Assembly (NCBI RefSeq): GCF_029589435.1
Contig: NZ_JARRAG010000001.1
Coordinates: 1,912,808-1,976,807 of the forward strand
DNA length: 64,000 bases
Reading direction: 5' to 3'
DNA from: Paludisphaera mucosa
Lineage (GTDB): Bacteria > Planctomycetota > Planctomycetia > Isosphaerales > Isosphaeraceae
Made by a program: the position numbers and the translations under genes. Shown one piece after another: positions 43,005-51,092 of this stretch (its first letter is position 1; every line of letters begins with the position of its first letter). Below the pieces are notes generated by a model that ran no database searches, had not been told where the DNA came from, and saw nothing but the letters and a program-made list of their open reading frames with translations.

Positions 43005-43772
43005 ATGGTTGGACTGAAACGGATTTCAACCGTGATCGGTCTCCTGGCCGTGACGGCCCCGATGGCGATGGGCCAGGCGACGACCAATCCGAACCAGCTC
43101 GTGGCCGACTCGGTCGCCGGGGCGCTGCGGAGCAGCCGGACTTTGGCCGCCACCCGGATCGAGATCGAAGCCCAGGCCGGCATGGTCACGCTCTCGGGCG
43201 TCGCCGCCAGCCCTGAGCTCAAGAACGAAGCCCTCGCCCGCGTCCAGCGGGTGGTCGGCGTCACCGGCGTCGTCGACCGCATCGTGGTCGGCGACCAGAC
43301 GGTCCGCCCGGCCCAGTACGTCCCGCAGCAGGTCGCCATGGGCGGCCACTTCGGCCACGGCGGCGTGGTCGGCGGCGGCGCGATCGGCGGCGCGCCGATC
43401 GGCCTCAACGAGGGCGTCCAGGGCGGGATGGTCGGCGGCCCGGTCGCCGGCGGCTTCGTCAACGACGGCAGCCCGCTGCCCGAAGGCCCGGCCGGCGGCG
43501 CCGGCGGCGGGGCCGGGGCCGTGCAGGGTCAGCCCAACTACGCCTGGCCCAGCTACGCCCCTCCCGGAAACTTCTCGGCCGTCGGCTACCCGACCGCGTA
43601 CCCCTGGCAGGCCTGGCCGAACATCGGCCCGTTCTACCCGTACCCGGAAGTGCCGCTCGACTGGCGCGCCGTGACCCTCCGCTGGGACGACGGCATCTGG
43701 TGGCTCGACTTCAAGAAGAACTACACCCGGCCGTTCTTCACCCCGTACCCCTTCGGCATCTTCGCCTACTGA
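43005..43772 (+). CDS. Exported BON-domain protein
   Basis: 255 residues from ATG 43005 (an in-frame ATG at 42981 is possible but lacks a good ribosome site). Signal peptide MVGLKRISTVIGLLAVTAPMAMGQA. The BON domain covers about residues 33-85: ADSVAGALRSSRTLAATRIEIEAQAGMVTLSGVAASPELKNEALARVQRVVGVTGVVDRIVV, a phospholipid- or envelope-binding fold. A Gly-rich linker follows, then a Trp/Tyr/Pro-rich C-terminal part (VPLDWRAVTLRWDDGIWWLDFKKNYTRPFF), probably a small beta domain at the cell surface. A strong terminator follows. Confidence 0.82.
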   Translation: MVGLKRISTVIGLLAVTAPMAMGQATTNPNQLVADSVAGALRSSRTLAATRIEIEAQAGMVTLSGVAASPELKNEALARVQRVVGVTGVVDRIVVGDQTVRPAQYVPQQVAMGGHFGHGGVVGGGAIGGAPIGLNEGVQGGMVGGPVAGGFVNDGSPLPEGPAGGAGGGAGAVQGQPNYAWPSYAPPGNFSAVGYPTAYPWQAWPNIGPFYPYPEVPLDWRAVTLRWDDGIWWLDFKKNYTRPFFTPYPFGIFAY

Positions 43773-43805
43773 GTGGGCTTGAAGGCCGAAAGGCCCGAAT
43801 CCTCC

Positions 43806-43840
43806 GGCCGGCTGGGCTCGTCCCAGCCGGCCTTTTTTTT
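43806..43840 (+). terminator. Rho-independent terminator
   Basis: 11-base-pair stem GGCCGGCTGGG (43806-43816) with CCCAGCCGGCC (43822-43832), five-base loop, then eight T. It ends the BON protein gene and faces the 3' end of the peptidase gene. Confidence 0.9.
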
Positions 43841-43858
43841 GCGCGCCGGCCGGCCGCC

Positions 43859-46800
43859 TCAGGGATGGTGGAAGCCCGCGCCGGCCGAGGCGGGGGAGGG
43901 GGACGCCGTCGGCGATGCGGCTTTCATCCCAGTCCCGGCAAGGTTGCGGCGGATGAAGTCGAGCCGCAGCCGGTTGTAGTGCGCACTCATGATGCCGTGC
44001 CTCGACCCGGGGTAGATCATCAGCTCGAAATCCTTGCCCGCGTCCTGGAGCGCCTCGACCAGCCGCATGGTGTTCCGCACCGAGACGTTGTCGTCGACCG
44101 CGCCGTGGCTGATCAGCAGCTTGCCGTGCAGGTTCCGGGCGGCGTCGACGACGGACGACGTCTTGTAGCCCTCCGGATTGTCCTGGGGGAGCCCCATCAG
44201 CCGCTCGGTGTAGATCGAGTCGTAGTCGCGCCAGTCGGTGACGGGCGCGCCGGCGATCCCGCAGGCGAAGAGGTCGGAGTGCGTCATGGCGAAGGCGGTC
44301 ATGTAGCCGCCGTAGCTGTGGCCGGTCATGCCGATCCGGTCGCCGTCGACGTAGGGGCGTTGCTTGAGCCAGGCGAGTGCGTCCTTGATGTCCTCCAGCT
44401 CCTGGACGCCGAGCCTCTTGTAGGCGGTCCAGGCCGAGGCCGTCCCCTTGCCGCTCGCCGGGCGGGGGTCGACGCGGAAGATGATGAACCCCTCCGACGC
44501 CAGGGCCTGGTCCCAGTCGCGGCCGCCCGACCAGACGTCGTTGACGACCGGCGTGTGGGGCCCGCCGTAGGTCGTGAACCAGACCGGATGCTTGACCTTG
44601 GGGTCGAGGTCGGCCGGCAGGATCAACTCGCCCTCCAGCACGAACCCGTCGCGGGCCGGGATCTGCACTCGCTCGCGAGGGCCGAAGCGGAACTCCTGAA
44701 TCTTGTGGACCGGGTTCGAGTCGACCGTCCGAATCAGGCTGCCGTCGGCGGCGTACAACTTCACGCGAGTCGGGGTCGTCAGGTCGGACCAGGCCGCCAT
44801 GAAGGATTTGCCGTCCTCGCTGAACTGGGTCTGGTAGCTCCCCGTCCCCGAGGTGATCCGCTCGACGGGCCCGCCGGGCTTGACCCGGTAGAGCTGCGTC
44901 GACATGGGCGCATCCTTCGTCCCCAGGAACAGCACCTCGCCCGAATCGCCGTCGACGTGCTGGACGCTGCGCACTTCCCAGGGCCCCTCGGTGAGCCGCC
45001 CCTTCGGAGTGCCGTCGGCCGCGTAATGGTAGAGGTGCGGCCACCCGTCGCGATCGCTGAGCCAGAGGAACGTGCCATCCTTCAGGAACGAGGGGGCCGT
45101 CGCGTTGGCGATCCAGGCCTTCGTCTTGTCGCGGAAGAGGACCTTCGGCTTGGCCCCGTCGACGGCGACTTCCAGCAGGTCGAGCCACGTCTGCACGCGA
45201 TCCTGGACGTAGGCGAAGACCGACTTCGAGTCGGGCTTCCACGAGACGCCGCTGATGAGGAAAGCCTCGGCCGAGTAGCCCGACAGGTCGGCCCACTGGA
45301 CCGGACCGCCCTGGGCGGCGACGATCCCCAGCCGGACCCGCGGGTTGGGCTCGCCTGAGCGGGGATAGCGGTTGACCTCGACCTGCCTCGGAGAATCCTC
45401 GTCGTGGAGCATCGTGAGGGTGGGGACCTCGGCGTCGTCGAACTCCAGGAAGGCGATCCGCTGCGAGTCGGGGCTCCACCAGTAGGCCGACCACGACCGA
45501 TCGAAGATCTCCTCGAAGTAGACCCAGTCGGCGCGGCCGTGCCGGAGGACGTCCTTGCCGCCGGTCGTCAGCGCCCGGTCGACGGGATTCGCGACGTCGA
45601 CGACGTGTACGTCGTAGTCGCGGACGAACGCCACCTGCTTGCCGTCGGGGCTGAATTGCGGGTCCGATTCCTCGGCCGCGTCGTTGGTCAGGCGCACGCC
45701 CTTCGAGCCGTCGAGGGCGAGGTAGTAGAGGTCGTGCTCGTGCGCGACGACGATGGCCTTGTGCTGGGGATCGACGACGGGGCGGGACCGCGCGAAGCGT
45801 CCCCCCGGGCCGACGCTCGTCGCGAGCCGACGGGCCAGGTCGCCGGCGGCCTTCTCGTCGAAGCCGGCGATGCGCTTGAGCGCCTGCAAGATTTGATCCG
45901 AGGTGACGAACGGCTCGGTGCGGCCCGTGCGAGCGTCCACCTTCAAGACGCCCCCGCGTCCGCCCCGCAGATAGTGGTCGTTGTCGAGCCATTCGGGGCT
46001 CGTGGGCGACCCGCCGAAATTCCCGTTGGCGACCTCGCCGCGATCGTTGAACCGGATCGGCTGGTCCGTCTTCCTCGCGACGAGCGACGCGGCCGCGGTC
46101 GTCAAAAGGTCGGCCGGCTTCAAGAGCCGCAGCACGGGGAAGTCGCCGCCGGCCTTCAGGTCCGGGAACGTCTTCCAGGTCGCCAGGCCGTCTTCGGAAC
46201 GCGGCTCCAGCAAGGTCGCGGCGAGCGCCCCGAGCGCCTGGGCGTCCTTCACGACGAGCGTCCCCGCCGGGATCCGCCGCGACTCCGTCCGGGGCGTCAC
46301 GCGGAGGTCCTGCACGTTCTGGCTGTCCCAGCCCGTCGACGACTTGCTGGAAACGTCGTCGATCCGATAGATCTCGACGTCGAGGTCGAGGTCTTCGCGA
46401 AGCTCCTGCACGACGACGCCGTGGCGCTGGAGGAGCGTCGCGGCCTCGACCTGATCGGCCGGGACGAGGTAGGCGTACGGCCGGGCGACCGACTCGACGG
46501 CCTCGAAGTCGACCATCACCTGCGAGGGATAATCGCGCGGCTCCTCGGTCGCGACGCGGCGGCCGTCCTGCTCCTTCTCGACGAAGCCCAGCAGCGGCTC
46601 GGCCTCCTTGAGCGGCCTCGACTCGGTCCGCAGGGCCACCTTGCGAGGCTCGGCCGGGGATTCGTCGACGGCCGCGGCGCGGGCGTTTTTGAGGAGCTTC
46701 TGGATCTCATCATGATTCGTCGATGCGTATTTCAGGCACTCGCGGACGAAGTCGCGGGTCGCCAGCACGCGGGTCTTGTAAGAGGCGTAGGCGTAGGCTT

Positions 46801-47674
46801 CCGAGAGGATGCCGATCCCGTTGCGGAGGCCGAAGTAGTTGGTGCCGAAACGGCCGAGCGCCGGGAAGCTTTCCCAGCGGGCGTGGTCGCCGCCGAAGCT
46901 GCCGTAGTAATAGGTCTCCAGCCCCGTCGCCTTTTCGAACGCGGTCGTGAGAGCGGGGAAGAGCCTGGTCCGCGCGTAGGTGATCAGGCTCGGGTCGCCG
47001 GCCGGGTTGCGGGGTCCGTCGTAGCTGATCGTGTAGCGGTGGTGCGAGCCATTGGTCGTGTGCGTGTCGATGAACAGGCCGGGCTGCCACTCGTTGAAGA
47101 AGCTGACGAGGGCCCGGGTCTCGGGGGCTTCGAGCTTGATGAAGTCGCGGTTGAGGTCGAGCCCGCGCGCATTGCCTCGGGTGCCCATCCCTTCCTCGGG
47201 GCCGACCTGGCCGGGCCGGTTGTCCTTCGACACACGCTCGTTGCCGTCGGCGTTGTAGATGGGCGCGAAGGCGATGATCAGGCTCTTCAGCAGCTCGGGG
47301 TGGGGCTCGGCGGCCAGCTCGCGGGCGAGCATGGGGAGGGCTTCCTTGCCGCAGACCTCGCCGCCGTGGATATCGCCGATCGCCAGCACGACGAGCTTGC
47401 CCGAGCGCGAGGCGTCCGCCGCCGACTTCACCGGGGGATCGGCGAAGATCAGGAGGGGCAGGGGACGACCCTCGGTCGTCTTACCCAGTTCCGTGTAGTG
47501 GGCGTTGGGCGACTTCTCGGCGATCTTCTTGCAAAGTGCGACGACGTCTTCATGGCGCGCGGTCGCCTTGTAGTCGCTCTTCTCGGCGACCGTCGCGAGT
47601 TCGTCGGACGGGACCGGGGCTTGGGTGACGAGGGCCGGGAGCAGGCCGAGCAGCAGGACCGACGAAAAGGGCAT
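43859..47674 (-). CDS. M14 metallocarboxypeptidase fused to S9 (DPP IV-type) prolyl peptidase, exported
   Basis: 1,271 residues. The frame reaches upstream to 47932 but ATG 47674 starts a signal peptide (MPFSSVLLLGLLPALVTQA). Residues about 35-350 are a zinc carboxypeptidase (M14): HGGEVCGKE gives His103 and Glu106, DTHTTNG gives His205, and the likely general base Glu292 is in GILSEAYAY. Residues about 570-1,050 form a DPP IV-like beta-propeller (PQFSPDGKQVAFVRD, YFEEIFDRSWSAYWWSPDSQRIAFLEFDD). The C-terminal hydrolase has Ser in GHSYGGYM (about 1120), Asp in AVDDNV (about 1195) and His in SRHGIM (about 1226). All catalytic residues of both enzymes are present. Acts outside the cytoplasm on peptides. 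Confidence 0.9.
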   Translation of the reverse strand: MPFSSVLLLGLLPALVTQAPVPSDELATVAEKSDYKATARHEDVVALCKKIAEKSPNAHYTELGKTTEGRPLPLLIFADPPVKSAADASRSGKLVVLAIGDIHGGEVCGKEALPMLARELAAEPHPELLKSLIIAFAPIYNADGNERVSKDNRPGQVGPEEGMGTRGNARGLDLNRDFIKLEAPETRALVSFFNEWQPGLFIDTHTTNGSHHRYTISYDGPRNPAGDPSLITYARTRLFPALTTAFEKATGLETYYYGSFGGDHARWESFPALGRFGTNYFGLRNGIGILSEAYAYASYKTRVLATRDFVRECLKYASTNHDEIQKLLKNARAAAVDESPAEPRKVALRTESRPLKEAEPLLGFVEKEQDGRRVATEEPRDYPSQVMVDFEAVESVARPYAYLVPADQVEAATLLQRHGVVVQELREDLDLDVEIYRIDDVSSKSSTGWDSQNVQDLRVTPRTESRRIPAGTLVVKDAQALGALAATLLEPRSEDGLATWKTFPDLKAGGDFPVLRLLKPADLLTTAAASLVARKTDQPIRFNDRGEVANGNFGGSPTSPEWLDNDHYLRGGRGGVLKVDARTGRTEPFVTSDQILQALKRIAGFDEKAAGDLARRLATSVGPGGRFARSRPVVDPQHKAIVVAHEHDLYYLALDGSKGVRLTNDAAEESDPQFSPDGKQVAFVRDYDVHVVDVANPVDRALTTGGKDVLRHGRADWVYFEEIFDRSWSAYWWSPDSQRIAFLEFDDAEVPTLTMLHDEDSPRQVEVNRYPRSGEPNPRVRLGIVAAQGGPVQWADLSGYSAEAFLISGVSWKPDSKSVFAYVQDRVQTWLDLLEVAVDGAKPKVLFRDKTKAWIANATAPSFLKDGTFLWLSDRDGWPHLYHYAADGTPKGRLTEGPWEVRSVQHVDGDSGEVLFLGTKDAPMSTQLYRVKPGGPVERITSGTGSYQTQFSEDGKSFMAAWSDLTTPTRVKLYAADGSLIRTVDSNPVHKIQEFRFGPRERVQIPARDGFVLEGELILPADLDPKVKHPVWFTTYGGPHTPVVNDVWSGGRDWDQALASEGFIIFRVDPRPASGKGTASAWTAYKRLGVQELEDIKDALAWLKQRPYVDGDRIGMTGHSYGGYMTAFAMTHSDLFACGIAGAPVTDWRDYDSIYTERLMGLPQDNPEGYKTSSVVDAARNLHGKLLISHGAVDDNVSVRNTMRLVEALQDAGKDFELMIYPGSRHGIMSAHYNRLRLDFIRRNLAGTGMKAASPTASPSPASAGAGFHHP

Positions 47675-48094
47675 CGCCGCAGGTTCCTCGGGTGGAAGAC
47701 TTCGAAGCCTCGCGCCCGGGGCCGAGGCCGGATAGGCCGTCTGGGAGAGGAGTTCCAGCGTATCGCGGCCGAACCGGCGTTGCGAGCGGGATTTCGCGAA
47801 AGGCGGCCCGGTCGGAGCCCATTCTCCTTCTCCCGCCGGGCGAAGGTGCCGCGCAGCGGCGGATGAGGGTTGTGGGAGTTCGGAAGACGTGGAGCAACCC
47901 CGACGGCGCTCGCGAAGCGCGACGACCCTCATCCGGCCCTGCGGGCCGCCTTCTCCCGGCGGGAGAAGGACGAGTGGGGAAAACGGACGCGGGCCGGAGG
48001 AGGGGGCGACGGCTCATCGCGCGTCTTACCCCTCGTCCGGCCCTGCGTCCACCTTCACCCGAGAGAGGGAAGGTCGTGATCGGGATCGCTCGGC
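47675..48094. other. Intergenic stretch carrying a composite palindromic repeat
   Basis: 420 bases between two minus-strand genes. The main content is repeat copy C (47824-47970) and a degenerate extra half (48029-48073). The promoter of the peptidase gene should lie in 47675-47820, but no clear hexamers are seen. Confidence 0.6.
47824..47970. repeat. Composite palindromic intergenic repeat, copy C
   Basis: Same design as copy A but inverted: read on the other strand its spacer opens with GCGCTTCGCGA and ends with CCGAACTCC, as in copy A. Outer hairpins TTCTCCCGCCGGGCGAAGG and CCTTCTCCCGGCGGGAGAAGG; inner GGATGAGGGT and ACCCTCATCC. A third, degenerate half follows at 48029-48073 (CCCCTCGTCC ... 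GGGAAGG). Confidence 0.75.
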
Positions 48095-48637
48095 TTACTC
48101 GTCGTCGTCGTCGTCCGCCTCTTCCTCGACCTCGACGTCGGCCTCGTCGTCGTCGTCCTCGACCTCTTCCTCGACGACGGGCTCGACGACTTCCTTCGCG
48201 GCGGCCGCGGCCTTGGCGGCCTTGGCGCGGGAGGGGGCGACCTCGGGGCGGGGGATGGAGGCGCCGATGCCGGGGGCGTCGGCGGGCATCTCTTCCTTGG
48301 TACGCTGGATGAAGTGGGTCCCCTTGCCCTTGGCCGTCAGCTCGGCGGCGCGGGCCTCGGCGGCCTCCCGCTGGTTGAACTCGAAGGTGCCGACGGCCTT
48401 GTAGGCGTCGTTCATGACGACCCACACGACCTTCATGCGGGCGGCCGGCTTGGGGGCGCGGGCGGACTTGGCCTTGGATTTCGCCGGGGCCTTGGCCTTC
48501 TTCTTGGGCTTCCGGTCGACGACCTCGTCATCGTCGACCTCGACGACCTCGTCGGTCTCGTCTTCCATGGGGTCGAGAGGCTCGGCGGCCTCGCTCTGTC
48601 GTCGCAATTCCAGCCGGTTCAGCGGTTTCCCAGCCAT
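48095..48637 (-). CDS. Highly charged hypothetical protein, 180 aa
   Basis: Acidic N-terminal stretch, then a Lys/Ala-rich basic segment (RKPKKKAKAPAKSKAKSARAPKPAA), a short folded part (MKVVWVVMNDAYKAVGTFEFNQREAAEARAAELTAKGKGTHFIQRTKEEM) and a very acidic tail (EEEVEDDDDEADVEVEEEADDDDDE). The folded part reads like one beta-alpha-beta unit. The mix of a polybasic and a polyacidic stretch suggests a nucleic-acid or ribosome contact, but this is inference. Similar short proteins occur in planctomycetes. Confidence 0.7.
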   Translation of the reverse strand: MAGKPLNRLELRRQSEAAEPLDPMEDETDEVVEVDDDEVVDRKPKKKAKAPAKSKAKSARAPKPAARMKVVWVVMNDAYKAVGTFEFNQREAAEARAAELTAKGKGTHFIQRTKEEMPADAPGIGASIPRPEVAPSRAKAAKAAAAAKEVVEPVVEEEVEDDDDEADVEVEEEADDDDDE

Positions 48638-48743
48638 GAAACCGTTCCTCGCATCTCAGAAGAAGGAGCCCAAGGCATCGCCTTGCGAAGAGTCTCGCGG
48701 AGGGCGACGGGTGGGCCGTCGCGACCGCGCACGATCCTTCAGC

Positions 48744-49232
48744 TTACTCCAACATGCGAGCTTCCGACAAGGCGGACGGCCGCAGCGTCGCGTGGGCCCG
48801 CCCGTCGGGCCGCCAGCCGCGGCGCACGGAGTCGGTGATCGCCGCCCCGGCCTGGACCCTCGCCATGATCATCCGGATGCGGGTCAGCAGCTCGGACGGG
48901 TGGTACGGCTTGCCCAGCGTGTCGAAGACCCCGAGCGTGTGCAAGGCTTCGATGTGCGACTCCAGCACGGCCGCGCTGCAGACCAGGAAGGGCTGGCGGG
49001 GGTTCATGAGCTTGATCTGCCGGCAGGCCTCCACGCCGGGGAGGACGGGCAGGTTGAGGTCGAGCAGGATGACGTCGTACGGCCCCCCGCACGCGTACGC
49101 GTCCACCGCGGCCTGGCCGTCGGCGACGGGCTCGACGTCGTAGTTCTCCAGCGTCAGGAACTGGTGGACGAGCCCGCGCAGCACGTTCTCGTCCTCGACG
49201 AGCAGCAGTCTCCCGAGCGGATCCATGCTCAT
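48744..49232 (-). CDS. Response regulator (receiver domain with short C-terminal tail)
   Basis: 162 residues. Receiver motifs: LLLVEDEN, phosphorylated Asp in VILLDLNLPVLPGVEA, LVCSAAV with Ser at the Thr/Ser position, and TLGKPYHPSEL with the conserved Lys. A C-terminal tail of 40 residues is unstructured in appearance. No kinase is adjacent. Confidence 0.88.
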   Translation of the reverse strand: MSMDPLGRLLLVEDENVLRGLVHQFLTLENYDVEPVADGQAAVDAYACGGPYDVILLDLNLPVLPGVEACRQIKLMNPRQPFLVCSAAVLESHIEALHTLGVFDTLGKPYHPSELLTRIRMIMARVQAGAAITDSVRRGWRPDGRAHATLRPSALSEARMLE

Positions 49233-49700
49233 GAGCGTCTCTCTCCGGCCGAAGGTCCACCCCGGGCGATGCGAAGCCGTCGGACGTCCCCCTCGATCCT
49301 GGGCGTCCCATGACCGACCTGTCGGGCGGGGGGCGAGGCGAATGCAGGCGTCCCCGGGATCCGTCCCGAGTCGCTGGGGGCGTGAGTCGTCGTCGACGCC
49401 GTCCGGGTCTTCCCCGGGCGCGGCGCGAGTCTAGCCGAAGGCACCGATTCGGGCCATGCGGAATTGCGGCCTCCCGAAACGGCGAACCGAGACCAACCTA
49501 TCCTGGGAGGCCGCGCCTGCGTCGGGGGCTGAGGCGGGATCGAGGGGAACCGGAAGAGGCCTGGAGCGGGGAAAAAACAAAAAACGCGGGACGACGAAAG
49601 GGCCTTAATTCTGAACCTATCCCCTTGAATACCAGAGGCTTGAGTCCGATGGGTTCGATGGTGAAAAGGGCGAAGGAAGCCGAAGCGAAGCCGAGCGCGG
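49233..49700. other. Intergenic stretch
   Basis: 468 bases between two minus-strand genes (uvrC ends at 49701, the receiver gene starts at 49232). Downstream of uvrC on its own strand are two T-runs, at about 49573-49588, without a clean stem ahead of them. I see no promoter hexamers and no tRNA-like fold. Confidence 0.45.
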
Positions 49701-51032
49701 TCACTCGTCGTCGCCGAGCACGCGCTTCTTGCGGAGCATGTGGTGGTAGTGCTGGGCGAAGCGGTGGGCCTCGTCGCGGACGTACTGCAAAAGCCGCAGG
49801 GCGTACGCGCGGCGGCGGAGGACGATGGGGTCGGACCGGCCGGGGACGTAGATCTCCTCCTCGCGTTTGGCGAGCGAGATGAGGGTCGGCGGCTGGACCC
49901 CTTTGGCCTCGAAGGCGTCGAGCGCGGCGCTGAGCTGGCCCTTGCCGCCGTCGATCAGGAAGATGTCGGGGAAGGGCTCGTCGCGCTCGCGGAGGCCGTC
50001 GATCCGGCGGCCGACGACCTCGCGGATCGAGGCGAAGTCGTCGACCCCGGCCACACTCTTGATCCGGTAGCGGCGGTAGCCCGGCTTGAAGGGGAGGCCG
50101 TCGACGAACGTCACGAGCGAGCCGACGGTCTCGGTCCCGCCCAGGTGGGCGATGTCGACGCCGTCGATCGTCCGGGGCGTCGACTCCAGGTGGAGCACCC
50201 GCTTGAGGCCCTTCAGCCCCTTGCGGGGGTCGATGTAGAAGACCTCGGGCTGGGCGTGCTTGGCGAGGTCGCCCCGCAGGTTGAGGTTCGCCAGGGCCTT
50301 GATCTCGTCGCGGATCCGCGCGGCCTTCTCGAACTGGAGGGCCTTGCCGGCCTCGCGCATCTCCTCGTTCATCTCCTTCAGCAGGACGTCCTTCTTGCCG
50401 TCCAGGAAGAGGCGGAGGCGGTGGATGTCGCGACGGTAGGTCTCGCGGTCGATCCGCATGTTGCAGGGGGCCGTGCACTGGTCGATCGACGCCAGCAGAC
50501 AGGGCCGGAACCAGCGCCAGCGGGGGTCGTCCTCGTCGATCTCCAGCGAGCAGGTGCGGAACTTGAAGATCCGCTGGAGCACCTGGATCGCCCCCCGCAG
50601 GCTCTTGGCACGGGGGAAGGGGCCGTAGAGCTTCACGCCGGAATCGAGGGGCTCGCGGGTGAAGTTGACCCGCGGGAAGTCCTCGCCGGTGGTGATCTGG
50701 AGGTACGGGAAGCTCTTGTCGTCCTTGAGGTCGCGGTTGTGCTTGGGCTGGATGTCCTTGATCAGCCGGGCTTCCAGGAGCAGGGCGTCGACCTCGCTGT
50801 CGGCGGGGAGGTGGTCGATGTCGGCCACCTCGCCGATCCAGTTGACGATCCGCTTGTCGGTCTCGGCGGCCTTATGGAAGTACGACCCGGCCCGCGCGCG
50901 GAGGTTCTTCGCCTTCCCGATGTAGATGACCCGCCCGAGGGCGTCTTTCATCAGGTAGATGCCCGGGGTGTTCGGGAACTTCCGGACCTTCTCGGCGGGA
51001 GAAAGCGCGTCCTCGGCTTGGGATTCGGACAT
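49701..51032 (-). CDS. uvrC: Excinuclease ABC subunit C, short form without HhH tail
   Basis: Nuclease subunit of nucleotide excision repair, cutting on both sides of the lesion. 443 residues against a usual 600-650. GIY-YIG domain: TPGIYLMKDALGRVIYIGKAKNLRAR, with the Arg and Tyr of the 3' cut in place; the UvrB-interaction (UVR) helix lies around EEMREAGKALQFEKAARIRDEIKAL. The second nuclease (RNase H fold) has DIAHLGG, DIFLIDGGKGQLSAA and RDEAHRFAQHYH as its Asp/Asp/His set. The protein ends right after HMLRKKRVLGDDE, so the C-terminal HhH2 DNA-binding part is missing. The stop codon is clean. Confidence 0.92.
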   Translation of the reverse strand: MSESQAEDALSPAEKVRKFPNTPGIYLMKDALGRVIYIGKAKNLRARAGSYFHKAAETDKRIVNWIGEVADIDHLPADSEVDALLLEARLIKDIQPKHNRDLKDDKSFPYLQITTGEDFPRVNFTREPLDSGVKLYGPFPRAKSLRGAIQVLQRIFKFRTCSLEIDEDDPRWRWFRPCLLASIDQCTAPCNMRIDRETYRRDIHRLRLFLDGKKDVLLKEMNEEMREAGKALQFEKAARIRDEIKALANLNLRGDLAKHAQPEVFYIDPRKGLKGLKRVLHLESTPRTIDGVDIAHLGGTETVGSLVTFVDGLPFKPGYRRYRIKSVAGVDDFASIREVVGRRIDGLRERDEPFPDIFLIDGGKGQLSAALDAFEAKGVQPPTLISLAKREEEIYVPGRSDPIVLRRRAYALRLLQYVRDEAHRFAQHYHHMLRKKRVLGDDE

Positions 51033-51092
51033 GCGGACTCCGGGTCGACGTGGGCCGTCCGGTCCGTGCGGTCCTTCCGCAAGGTTGTCGTG

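Noticed and set aside
45404-47866. Open frame of 820 residues on the plus strand over the peptidase gene
   Set aside because: Antisense shadow; no domain pattern and no ribosome site.
49590-49660. tRNA-like segment with GGTTCGAT
   Set aside because: No acceptor or anticodon stems can be formed on either strand.
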